In this document: one piece after another, positions 20,124-30,663 of the stretch
Numbering within the stretch: position 1 is the stretch's first letter
Layout of the letters: the number at the start of each line of letters is the position of its first letter
DNA from: Sphingomonas sp. 28-63-12
Lineage (GTDB): Bacteria > Pseudomonadota > Alphaproteobacteria > Sphingomonadales > Sphingomonadaceae
DNA length: 64,000 nt
NCBI GenBank assembly: GCA_002281535.1
Contig: NCGD01000009.1
Coordinates: 1-64,000 of the forward strand
Reading direction: 5' to 3'
The notes under the pieces: generated by a model
What the model was told of the DNA's origin: nothing
What the model saw: the letters and a program-made list of their open reading frames with translations, nothing else
The model's database searches: none
Program-made: the position numbers and the translations under genes

Positions 20124-20879
20124 ATGGAGATTCCCCAGAGCGACGCAGTAAGAGCATTTTCCTTTTGGCGACGAACGGGGCGCCGCTTGGCGAAGCGGCC
20201 GCCGGCCTGGGTCGAGGTCAAGTTCAACCCGTGGCATGATCCGGCCAATGGCCGGTTCACTTTTGCCAATAGCGGCAAGCGATATGGCTTCGGCGGCGGC
20301 GGAGCACAAGCAGGCTGGTCGGCGCCCAAGCCTCCACGAGCGCGCAAGCCCGCTGATGTCGGAAAGCCAAAGACCTCGCCTGACAGATCAACTGATCGAA
20401 CGACCACCGGATCGACTGCGACAGTCGTTAAGCCTGCCGTAGAGCCTTTTCGTCGCGTGACAAAAAATGGCTATGACTTTGAGGTCGATCGCGCTGGAAA
20501 AATGCGGCGCGCTTCGGGCGATTTGACGCAAGGCGCCGAGAATCGAAGCCGGCGAGGTCAGCGTGCAACCGGGGGACTGGATCGCCGATCTACCGATGAT
20601 GGCGGACACTATATCGCCCGGCGCTTCAATGGGCCGCCAGATGATTTCAATCTCTTTCCGCAAGACGCCAACTTTAATCGCGGCCGCTATCGTGTTCTTG
20701 AGGACCAATGGGCAAGAGCCAAGCGGGCGGGCAAATCGGTCATGATCGAAATCATTCCGCGGTTCGTCGGGGGCAGCACACGCCCCTCAGCACTTGATGT
20801 GTATTTTCGCATCGACGGAGAGCTGAGAAGTGTAAAATTTCAAAACGAGAGGCAGGAGAAGCCCGGTGGAAAACGATGA
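20124..20879 (+). CDS. DNA/RNA non-specific endonuclease toxin (Endonuclea_NS_2-like)
   Basis: A 251-aa protein. The C-terminal third carries the bacterial NS-type nuclease core: DDGGHYIARRFNGP (His162 as general base), then NLFPQDANFNRGRYRVLEDQW, which supplies the metal-binding Asn residues. The first 130 residues are basic and low in order, with FNPWHDPANGRFTFA at 34-48, a motif that by eye resembles sequences near phage head proteins and polymorphic toxins. No signal peptide is present. The SOS box just upstream suggests DNA-damage induction, as with colicins. The next gene, a YezG-like immunity protein, overlaps by 14 bases. Base composition drops toward the 3' end, which points to transfer. 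No delivery system is visible here. Confidence 0.82.
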   Translation: MEIPQSDAVRAFSFWRRTGRRLAKRPPAWVEVKFNPWHDPANGRFTFANSGKRYGFGGGGAQAGWSAPKPPRARKPADVGKPKTSPDRSTDRTTTGSTATVVKPAVEPFRRVTKNGYDFEVDRAGKMRRASGDLTQGAENRSRRGQRATGGLDRRSTDDGGHYIARRFNGPPDDFNLFPQDANFNRGRYRVLEDQWARAKRAGKSVMIEIIPRFVGGSTRPSALDVYFRIDGELRSVKFQNERQEKPGGKR

Positions 20880-21261
20880 TACCGAGAAATTGTTGAACGA
20901 AATTGGACAATTGCTTGCCGAAGATATTGAGTTTCCAATTAATAATACTCTCCTTTATGCAGAGCTGGATTATGGAATGGTATCACCATCGATATTCAAA
21001 GATATCGGAAATCAGATCCTATACCGGATTCCGGATTTGGATGCGTTCAGCGAAGTGCTGCTCGATCTTTGGGATGAACAGCCTGAAGGTCGTCGCTGGG
21101 CCGAAATGGAGTATCTGGTCAGGGATGGGAAGTTCGATGCGGTGTTTGTCTATCCCGACGAGATCGACCCTGACGAAGATCCGATGGACCGCCGCACCCG
21201 GATCGTTCGACGGTACTTTGGCGACAAACCGATCGTGTATCCGCAGCCGGGCGAAGAATAG
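20866..21261 (+). CDS. YezG/DUF600-like immunity protein
   Basis: A 131-aa acidic protein starting at GTG 20866, with GGAG suitably upstream and a 14-base overlap of the nuclease gene. The pattern LLYAELDYGMVSPSIFKDI, then WAEMEYLVRDGKFDAVFVYPDE, fits the DUF600/YezG immunity family, known to protect against nuclease toxins such as YeeF. Acidity suits binding to a basic nuclease. The first 150 bases are distinctly AT-rich compared with the chromosome, a sign of horizontal transfer. Confidence 0.8.
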   Translation: MENDDTEKLLNEIGQLLAEDIEFPINNTLLYAELDYGMVSPSIFKDIGNQILYRIPDLDAFSEVLLDLWDEQPEGRRWAEMEYLVRDGKFDAVFVYPDEIDPDEDPMDRRTRIVRRYFGDKPIVYPQPGEE

Positions 21262-21343
21262 GGCGACCCGACCCCCCGGGGGTCTAATGGGCAATTGAGC
21301 TCCTTCGACTCAGGCTCGATCTTGCCTGGGGTGAATCACCTCT

Positions 21344-21431
21344 CCCGTTCGGGCTCAGCTTGTCGAAGCGCTGTCCTTCTTGTCGGCAGTCGAGAAGAAG
21401 GACGGTCCTTCGATAAGCTCAGGACAAGCGG
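21344..21431. repeat. Inverted REP pair after the toxin/immunity genes
   Basis: CCCGTTCGGGCTCAGCTTGTCGAAG..TGTCCTTCTT is followed, after a short loop, by its diverged inverse, AAGAAGGAC..CCTTCGATAAGCTCAGG..AGCGG. It separates the immunity gene from the convergent GFA gene. Confidence 0.8.
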
Positions 21432-21471
21432 CATTGGGATCAGCCCCATTTCACTGAAAACAATGTCGGCC

Positions 21472-21827
21472 TCAGCCGTCCCAGCTTCGTCCGTCGACCC
21501 GACGAATTTCGACCGACGCGTAAACTTCGGGATCGAACAGGCGCATGTTGACTCCCATGCGATCATAAGCCGGATCGAGCGCGGTCCAGTGCGTCGTCGA
21601 TCCGCACCGGACGCACCAATGCGTGCTGAGCGCGGCCTCCTTCAAGTCCGACCGGACATAGCCGCGCGTCTCGCCGCCGGTGATCGCGACGTCGGCCGGC
21701 GAGAAATAGCCCCATAGCCCGCCGCGCGTCACGCACAGCGAGCAGTTGCAGTCGTTGAGATAGTCGGGCGCGGCAGGGATGGTGATCCCGACCGCGCCGC
21801 AATGGCAGGTGGCGGAAAGCGGGTCGC

Positions 21828-21831
<4 letters not shown>
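21472..21831 (-). CDS. GFA family (glutathione-dependent formaldehyde-activating enzyme-like) protein
   Basis: A 119-aa zinc-binding protein with the GFA/CENP-V pattern of paired cysteines: ATCHCGAV near the N-terminus, [11 protein letters not shown], and HWCVRCGS. These ligate two zinc ions. The rest includes [12 protein letters not shown]. Most GFA proteins are of unknown substrate. Start is GTG 21831, overlapping the aconitase stop as GTGA, so it is probably co-transcribed with acnA. Confidence 0.9.
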
Positions 21832-24512
<2,681 letters not shown>

Positions 24513-24625
24513 AAGCTGTCCTTCTCTGTTGGCCCTGGGGCAGCGCCGCGGCGGTTGGGGAAACCACGCGCGCACGCGGCACGGCCGATGCGATGTAATG
24601 CGCGCGCCTTAGCAAGCAGGGCGGC

Positions 24626-24672
24626 CAGGGGGAAGGGGTGGGGGTAACAGGGGGACGTGGTTGGGTGTTGGG
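24626..24672 (+). other. G-quadruplex-capable G-rich block upstream of acnA
   Basis: G runs of 5, 4, 5 and 5 bases (24626-24652) separated by short spacers, then another run of 5 at 24668-24672. The G-rich strand is opposite to acnA. The remainder of the 24513-24780 stretch shows no gene. Confidence 0.5.
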
Positions 24673-24780
24673 GGTGCGGCGGGTATGTAGGTCTCGATTT
24701 CAACTTCAGTAATGCGACGCCTTTTAGCTAGTTGAGTACGGCCTGCATTCCCACGGTAAGAGCGTTGACCTAGCCGTCAG

Positions 24781-25374
24781 TTATGACGTCAATCGGAACC
24801 AAGATCGAACTGCCAAATTGAGTCGATCCTGCTCAAGTTCGTCGGTCGGATTGCAGTGTGCAATTGGGCCACGAAGCAGATTGAGCTGATTCGATACATT
24901 ACTCACGGCGGATTTTGAATTGAACACTGGTACAAATAATTCCCAATTATCGGTAATAATTTGCGATAACTCGCTGAACGTGGTGTAATCTATTAGCTCG
25001 TCCGATCTGGGAGTAATGCCGTTGTCAATCTCCTTCTTGCGACGAAGTGAGGATTGCTCGCGAATACGCTTCTTATCGACTCGATCGCTCTGCCACCAGT
25101 CAATCCCCTCCGCTTCAAACATGATATCCGAGACAAGACGTCTTATCGAATTCTCGAGACAATAGAAGATTTCGTAAAATTCTGACATGCGCGATGCTTC
25201 TGAGCGAAGCTCGGCCTCGAATTGCTCGTATTCAGCTGCCTTGCGACCTCTGGCTCGGGGCGGTGCCCATCCCAAATCGATACCGAAAATCTGCTCGATC
25301 CTCGACATATCTGAGGCAATCTGAAGGCCGCTCATCCCAAAGGCACGAATGAGGCCGTCGGGACGACTAGGCAT
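24781..25374 (-). CDS. Swt1-type HEPN-domain protein
   Basis: A 197-aa protein whose C-terminal half fits the Swt1-like HEPN domain: DYTTFSELSQIITDNWELF, followed by LNLLRGPIAHCNPTDELEQDR, where R....H is the HEPN ribonuclease signature. The N-terminal half contains a charged helical region with conserved-looking YEIFYCLENSIRRLV. HEPN domains are often RNA-cleaving toxins or abortive-infection effectors; activity here is inferred. It overlaps the upstream DUF5343 gene by eight bases. Local GC is near 40-50%, well below the window, so the pair was probably acquired. Confidence 0.82.
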   Translation of the reverse strand: MPSRPDGLIRAFGMSGLQIASDMSRIEQIFGIDLGWAPPRARGRKAAEYEQFEAELRSEASRMSEFYEIFYCLENSIRRLVSDIMFEAEGIDWWQSDRVDKKRIREQSSLRRKKEIDNGITPRSDELIDYTTFSELSQIITDNWELFVPVFNSKSAVSNVSNQLNLLRGPIAHCNPTDELEQDRLNLAVRSWFRLTS

Positions 25375-26005
25375 CGGACGGCCTCAGCAAATGCTCTTTC
25401 AAGCTTTTGAAAATTGCGTTGAAGACTTCAGGGTCTGATGTAGCCGGGAGATTTAAGTTTATTGTATAGCCCAAGTTTAACCCAAACGCCTGCTGCGATA
25501 TCGGTGTTTCGGTAGGAGAACGCGCTGGTAAGTAGTTGCTTGACGTTGAAGGTGAATCTGAACTGATCGGTTCGCTCAAGCGCGAGAAATCCGCAAAGGT
25601 CTTCAGATGTTTGATGCATGCACAGACCAGCTTCACGGGGCCTGAATCGTGGGCCTGCCCAGTTTCTTCTGTCACCAGACCCAAAAGGGCCTCTTCGGAA
25701 AGTGTATCCATGAACTCATTGCGAAGATACAAGGGTGCATAGGCGTTGCGAATTGCGGAGGCGACCGCCCTGCCGGACTGAGCGGGATTTCGGAATCGTT
25801 TGTAAAGGTCGCTCGGCGAGCCATCGGCGCTCGTGAACCCGATCTTCTTCAGGAACGAGGTCATCTGATCACCTGATCCGCCTGGGATCTTCAATATCGT
25901 TTTCACAAAATCTTGGCTTACTCTTTCCGGTACAGCGGCCTGTTTAATGCCGGCTAACGCGCGATCAATGCTTCCTGGCGAAGTCACGTACGGAAGGGTT
26001 GCCAT
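25367..26005 (-). CDS. DUF5343 domain protein, partner of the HEPN protein
   Basis: A 212-aa protein whose first 130 residues match DUF5343: LPYVTSPGSIDRALAGIK, ERVSQDFVKTIL, FLKKIGFTSADGSPSDLYKRF and RNPAQSGRAVASAIR. The fold resembles winged-helix sequence recognition domains, but binding targets are unknown. The last third is Ser/Thr-rich and then a short hydrophobic-beta segment (FGLNLGYTINLNLPA). It is first of two genes in an AT-rich block between aconitase and fadD, with GGGATGTAAC before ATG 26005. The pair could be a sensor and an effector. Confidence 0.8.
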   Translation of the reverse strand: MATLPYVTSPGSIDRALAGIKQAAVPERVSQDFVKTILKIPGGSGDQMTSFLKKIGFTSADGSPSDLYKRFRNPAQSGRAVASAIRNAYAPLYLRNEFMDTLSEEALLGLVTEETGQAHDSGPVKLVCACIKHLKTFADFSRLSEPISSDSPSTSSNYLPARSPTETPISQQAFGLNLGYTINLNLPATSDPEVFNAIFKSLKEHLLRPSDA

Positions 26006-26223
26006 GTTACATCCCGATCACTGTTCAGGGACAGCAACATCATATCGAAGCCGAAACGCAAGCAGAAATGGCCTATGTCGGTGGGCCACAGTATTTTTTG
26101 CCTTTCACCCAGCCGCGCATGGTAAGGCGTGTTCCAGAGGGGCGAGAGCTTTCGAGATCGCAAAGTCATGCTGCGAACGGCCGCAATTCGGACGGAAACT
26201 CGCCACCCCGGTCTCAATCCCCC

Positions 26224-27927
26224 CTACCCCAGCACTTCGGCGATCAAATCCTTGCGGCTGAGTTTGCCGATCATCGTTTTGGGCATCGTGTCGCGCACCA
26301 CGACGGCGTCCACTTGCTCCACCTTGCCGATCTGCGGATTGAGCCAGGCGGCCAGCGCGTCGCCGGTCGCATCGAAGCCGTCATTAAGGGTCACATAAGC
26401 GCGGGGATGCTCGCCGCGATAGCTGTCGGGGATGCCGATCACCAACGCCTCCTTCACCGCTGGATGGGTGTAGAGAACGGCCTCGATCTGGCTGGGGAAA
26501 ACCTTGAAGCCGCCGACCGCGATCATGTCCTTCAACCGGTCGACGATCTTGACGAAGCCGTCGCCGTCGATCTGCCCGACATCGCCGGTGCGCAGCCATT
26601 TGGTGCCATCGGCGTCAATCACGAACACATCGGCATCGGCATCAGGACGGTTCCAATAGCCCTTCATCACTTGTGGCCCCGCGACCAGGATTTCGCCGGG
26701 CTCTCCCCTGTGGACGGGGAGCGCCGGATTTTCCTTGTCGACCAGGCGGATCCGCGTGGCGGGGAGAGGCTGGCCGATCGTGCCGGTCTTGCCCTCGCCC
26801 AGATAGGGATTGGCCGAGACGACGCCCGATGTCTCGGACAGGCCATAGCCTTCGACCAGCCGGGCCTTGGTCACCTGTTCGAATTTGCTCCGAAGCTCGC
26901 CCGGCAGCGGTGCGCCGCCCGATATGCAGACCCGCAGGCACGAAAAATCCGTCCTGGCGATCTTGGGATGATCGAGCAGCGCCTGATACATGGTCGGCAC
27001 GCCGGGCAGTGCGGTCGCGCGCGTCCGGCTGATCGCGGCGAGAGCCTGCGCGGCGTTGAAGCGCGGCAGCATGACGATGCAGCCGCCCGAGACGACGGTG
27101 CGGTTGAGCACACAGGTATTGGCGAAGACATGGAACAGCGGCAGCACACCCAGGATGCGGTCTTCCATGCCGGGTTCGGGGTCGATCGCGTTGACCTGGC
27201 GCGCATTGGCAGAGAGATTCTGGTGGGTCAGCATCGCGCCCTTGGGGCTGCCGGTAGTGCCGCCGGTATATTGGATCAGCGCTACATCGCTGTCGGGATC
27301 GATTGCCGGCGGCGGGAATTGGCCATCATTGGCGATGAGCGTCGAAAAGGCGATGATGCGCGCATCATCCGGTTTTTTGGCGACGTCCTTCTGGCTGAAC
27401 AACCGGTAGAGGATCGACTTGCCCGGCGGCAGCGCGCCGGCAACGGAGCCGACCACCAGCCGTTCGATCGCGCTGCTCTCCAGCACTTTAAGCGCCGTGG
27501 GGAGCAACGCAGAGGCTGAAATCGTGAAGAGCAGTTTGGTCCCCGAATCGGCGACCTGATGCGCCAGTTCGGCGGCGGTATAGAGCGGCGAGAAATTCAC
27601 CACCGTCGCGCCCAGTTTCAGGATGCCGTAATAGGCCGCGACATAATGCGGCACATTGGGCAGGAACAGCCCGATCCGGTCGCCTGGCCCATAGCCGAGC
27701 CCCTTCAGCCCCGCCGCCACCCGGTTCGCACCGTCGAGCGTTTCGGCATAGCTGTAATGGCGCCCCAGGAAATCGATCAGCGGCGCTTTGCCGGCCTGAG
27801 CCGCAGCGGTGTCGAACAGCTGGACCATCGACAGCGGTGGAAACGGCCGATCCCATTCGCCCGGGTGGCGATAGGCGCGGCGCCAGGCCGCTTCGGGCGC
27901 GGCAGTTTCGGGTTCGGGATCAATCAT
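26224..27927 (-). CDS. fadD: Long-chain fatty-acid-CoA ligase
   Basis: A 567-aa AMP-forming acyl-CoA synthetase that activates fatty acids for beta-oxidation. The AMP-binding signature YTGGTTGSPKGAM is present, as are GYGLSETSG and WLRTGDVGQIDGDGFVKIVDRLKD in the C-terminal domain, with the catalytic Lys in MIGKLSRKDL. Start is placed at MIDPEPETA (27927), where the ribosome site is weak; an upstream GTG at 27972 is possible. The fadD symbol reflects family level only. A 200-base stretch to the DUF5343 gene holds no convincing gene. Confidence 0.92.
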   Translation of the reverse strand: MIDPEPETAAPEAAWRRAYRHPGEWDRPFPPLSMVQLFDTAAAQAGKAPLIDFLGRHYSYAETLDGANRVAAGLKGLGYGPGDRIGLFLPNVPHYVAAYYGILKLGATVVNFSPLYTAAELAHQVADSGTKLLFTISASALLPTALKVLESSAIERLVVGSVAGALPPGKSILYRLFSQKDVAKKPDDARIIAFSTLIANDGQFPPPAIDPDSDVALIQYTGGTTGSPKGAMLTHQNLSANARQVNAIDPEPGMEDRILGVLPLFHVFANTCVLNRTVVSGGCIVMLPRFNAAQALAAISRTRATALPGVPTMYQALLDHPKIARTDFSCLRVCISGGAPLPGELRSKFEQVTKARLVEGYGLSETSGVVSANPYLGEGKTGTIGQPLPATRIRLVDKENPALPVHRGEPGEILVAGPQVMKGYWNRPDADADVFVIDADGTKWLRTGDVGQIDGDGFVKIVDRLKDMIAVGGFKVFPSQIEAVLYTHPAVKEALVIGIPDSYRGEHPRAYVTLNDGFDATGDALAAWLNPQIGKVEQVDAVVVRDTMPKTMIGKLSRKDLIAEVLG

Positions 27928-27994
27928 TGACACAGGTGTAAGCAGCGCCCCGAAAGCGCGCAAGACCGTCACATTGCTGTAGGGGCTTGTCCGG

Positions 27995-28192
27995 TCAGAT
28001 GAGCCGCTTCGCGGTCCAGGTCACCAGCAGTGAAAAGGCCATGATGCCGACATCGACGGCAGCGCTCACCTGCTGAGGCGCGCGGTCGGTCGCGTCATGC
28101 GTCATGATCCGGATATCGGCCGACGGATGGCGCAGCGCGGTAATCGCCAGCAGCGCCGCGCACCCAGCCAGAACAATACGACGATTACGCAT
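27995..28192 (-). CDS. Small hypothetical membrane protein
   Basis: A 65-aa protein with an N-terminal hydrophobic segment (IVLAGCAALLAITAL) and a C-terminal one (VGIMAFSLLVTWTAKRL). It has a good GGGAGG ribosome site ten bases before ATG 28192. Nothing else is recognisable. Small size keeps confidence moderate. Confidence 0.5.
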   Translation of the reverse strand: MRNRRIVLAGCAALLAITALRHPSADIRIMTHDATDRAPQQVSAAVDVGIMAFSLLVTWTAKRLI

Positions 28193-28252
28193 GGCGGATC
28201 AGCCTCCCTGCGCAATATTTACCTTAGCTGCGGGCGCGATACAAGATCGGGC

Positions 28253-29947
28253 TCACGCAGCCAGCGCGATATCATGGCGCGCCCGATCCCGCCCTGCCGA
28301 TTTGGCGCCAAACAAGGCGCGGTCCGCCCGGCGATAGAGCTTCTTCCAGTCGATTTCAGTGGCGAGCGGCCCGGTGCTCGCGCCGATGCTGGCAGTGACG
28401 GTCAGGTCGAACGGCATCCGCTCGGCGCGGAGCCGATCAAGGATGGTATCGGCGTCGATCGGATGGTCGGCCGGCAGGACGATGGCGAATTCCTCACCGC
28501 CGATTCGGGCGACCAGCGCTTCGGCGGGGAGCGATGCGCGGAGCGAGCGGGCGAATACGCGCAACACTTCGTCGCCGCCGTCATGACCGATCGTCTCGTT
28601 GACCGCCTTGAAATGATCGAGATCGGCAATCATCAATATCTGATCGCCGCTGCGGCCGATTGCGCGGGCAAGGAAGGAGCGCCGGTTGAGCAGGCCGGTG
28701 AGCGGATCGGTATCCGCCAGCGCGCGGGCGGCGAGTTCCTGAACGCGCGCATCGTCGCGTTCGCGGCTGAGCATGCGTATGCGATAGGAAATCGCCAGCG
28801 ACGACAACAGGGCCTCGCTGCTCATCGCCAGGATCGTCGAATTATCGACCCAGAAGCTCCATTGCAGCAGGTTCAGGCTGTTGGCGACGCGCAACCCGGC
28901 AAAGACGATCGGCGCCGACCAGGTCAGGGCAAAGACACGAAAATAACTACTCTTCGTCCGCCACGCCCGCCACAGCAAGGCGGGAATGAGCGCGACCATC
29001 GCCAGAAAAGAGAAGGAAAAGAATTTGTGGAGGGCCAGTGCCTGCCAGGGGGCGAGCAGTGCGAAGGAAAGGCCACTCGTCATCAACCCAGCGATCACCA
29101 CCCGGCCGGCAACGCCGATCCAGCCGGCAAAGACGCGCGGCTCGAAATAGCTGCGCGCAAACACCAAAGCCAGGCTCGCCGATGACGCCAGCATCAGATA
29201 ATTGATCCGGATACGATCAATGTCGGGCATTGACGGCCACAGCCAGGCCAGCGCGCCCGATGACGACAAGGCGTAAATCATCAGCGTTGCGACCATCAGG
29301 CAATAGATGATCTGGAACCTGTGTTTCATCGCGCTCCACATCGCGAGATTATGTACCAGCAGTGCAACGCAAAGGCCGCCAAAGGCGGCGTAGAGGGCCG
29401 CCATGAACATGTTGTTCCGGGCGCTTTCGTCGCGCGTCGCGGTCTGTGCGCCAATCACGATGCCGCGCATGTTGGACGCGCCCTCGACCCGCCAGAGCAG
29501 CTGAATCAGCGGTGCCGATCGGGCGGGCATGACCTGTTCAACGATTGCACCCAGCTGGAGATGACGGGCGATATTATATTGGTTGAGCGGGAGCGCGATG
29601 ATCGTCCCGTCGGCATAATGGCCGTAAAGTGTGGCATGGCGTTGCCAGATCGCCGCAGTGCGGATCCCGACCGGCTCGCCTTGATGAGTCGATCTCGGCA
29701 GCACCGGGGCAAACACCCAGAAATCGCCGCGGCCAAACCCCGTCTGGCGCGATGTACAGTCAAACCCGGTGGGGGCGCTAAACAACCGCACCGGCGAATC
29801 GCCGGGCGCAATGCGCTTGACGCACAAAGCCAAAGGCGGGCTGCCCAGGCCGATCTGCGCCGCCGCCGGTGTGGCGAGGCTGACCGTCCCGACCGCCATC
29901 ATCAGGCATAAGGTTGACCAACACAGCGAGGCTAAACGGGCAATCAT
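28253..29947 (-). CDS. Diguanylate cyclase with 7TM-DISM-type sensor region
   Basis: A 564-aa membrane sensor that would make cyclic di-GMP. Residues 1-32 form a signal peptide, followed by a periplasmic domain of about 150 residues and seven hydrophobic segments (about 180-380), the architecture of 7TMR-DISM receptors. A coiled linker leads to a GGDEF domain: ADTDPLTGLLNRRSF, IADLDHFKAVNETIGHDGGDEV and the active-site RIGGEEFAIV. No EAL domain is present. The inhibitory RxxD site is not evident, as the residues before GGEEF read ALVARI. The ATG is at 29947, directly after TTG. Confidence 0.92.
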   Translation of the reverse strand: MIARLASLCWSTLCLMMAVGTVSLATPAAAQIGLGSPPLALCVKRIAPGDSPVRLFSAPTGFDCTSRQTGFGRGDFWVFAPVLPRSTHQGEPVGIRTAAIWQRHATLYGHYADGTIIALPLNQYNIARHLQLGAIVEQVMPARSAPLIQLLWRVEGASNMRGIVIGAQTATRDESARNNMFMAALYAAFGGLCVALLVHNLAMWSAMKHRFQIIYCLMVATLMIYALSSSGALAWLWPSMPDIDRIRINYLMLASSASLALVFARSYFEPRVFAGWIGVAGRVVIAGLMTSGLSFALLAPWQALALHKFFSFSFLAMVALIPALLWRAWRTKSSYFRVFALTWSAPIVFAGLRVANSLNLLQWSFWVDNSTILAMSSEALLSSLAISYRIRMLSRERDDARVQELAARALADTDPLTGLLNRRSFLARAIGRSGDQILMIADLDHFKAVNETIGHDGGDEVLRVFARSLRASLPAEALVARIGGEEFAIVLPADHPIDADTILDRLRAERMPFDLTVTASIGASTGPLATEIDWKKLYRRADRALFGAKSAGRDRARHDIALAA

Positions 29948-30020
29948 CAAGCTGGTCGTAATTCGTCATGGCAAAGATACGGTAAAGATTGGCCAATGCG
30001 AGGACGAAATGCGACGCATG

Positions 30021-30051
30021 CCCCGTCGCTGCGCCGGTGGCAGCGACGGGG
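30021..30051. terminator. Strong hairpin after urcA
   Basis: CCCCGTCGCTGC (30021-30032) pairs perfectly with GCAGCGACGGGG (30040-30051), loop of seven bases, 11 bases past the urcA stop. No T-run follows, so it may work as a partial barrier or mRNA stabiliser. Confidence 0.5.
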
Positions 30052-30061
30052 CGCCGGTGAA

Positions 30062-30415
30062 TCAGCGCGGCAAGGTGGCGGTGTCGATGACCGCCAGCTG
30101 GACGCCTGTCTGTACCGCGGCAACGCGTTCGGCGAGCTGACGGCGGGCATCGGTGAGCGCGACAGTATGGCAGGCGCGATCGACATGGGTGATGATGCTG
30201 CCGGTGGGGGCGGTCGCGGTGCAGACCTGGTTGGCGGCGTGATCGAGACGGGTTTCGATCGTGGCGCGACCGGCTTCGGTAACCAGATCGGCGGCTCTTA
30301 CGGTAACGATCCGGATCTGGCGTTCGGGCGTGGTCTGGGCGAGGACGGGGGTCGAGAAGGTGAAGGTAGCCGCCAGCAGGACGGCAACCGACAGAGTCGG
30401 GGTCGTGATCGACAT
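30062..30415 (-). CDS. urcA: UrcA family secreted protein
   Basis: A 117-aa protein with a Sec signal peptide (TTPTLSVAVLLAATFTFSTPVLA) from ATG 30415, behind GGAGATCATC. The mature part has the UrcA pattern: VRAADLVTEAGRATIETRLDHAANQVC, then a second cysteine in VDRACHTVAL, probably forming a disulfide in the periplasm, and a C-terminal helix. UrcA proteins are common in Sphingomonadales and Caulobacterales; their function is not known to me. Confidence 0.9.
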   Translation of the reverse strand: MSITTPTLSVAVLLAATFTFSTPVLAQTTPERQIRIVTVRAADLVTEAGRATIETRLDHAANQVCTATAPTGSIITHVDRACHTVALTDARRQLAERVAAVQTGVQLAVIDTATLPR

Positions 30416-30594
30416 GATGATCTCCAGGAAAGGGGGGCGAACATGTCCGCGGTCTGCGCCGCGTGACGCGGCCCCCCTACCGGGCGCTGGCGTCTTGCCC
30501 GCGTCGATATGGTTACCAAAACGGGAAAAATTGAGGACAGTTGTACTGCCCAATCGTCATAATGATGCAATATTGCCAATGAGTTGAAGCAAGA

Positions 30595-30627
30595 ATGCAA
30601 AAGGGGCGGCCCATCGGACCGCCCCTT
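30595..30627 (-). terminator. Rho-independent terminator for clpA
   Basis: AAGGGGCGG and CCGCCCCTT (30601-30609 / 30619-30627) form a nine-base stem; read on the minus strand it ends in TTTTGC. It is 37 bases past the clpA stop. Confidence 0.75.
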
Positions 30628-30663
30628 CCTGACGTTGGTGATAAGAACCAGATCGATTGCGCG

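Noticed and set aside
25984..26217. 77-codon minus-strand frame upstream of the DUF5343 gene
   Set aside because: Overlaps the DUF5343 start, has no motif or ribosome site, and is probably part of the leader. I left the 26006-26223 gap as gene-free.
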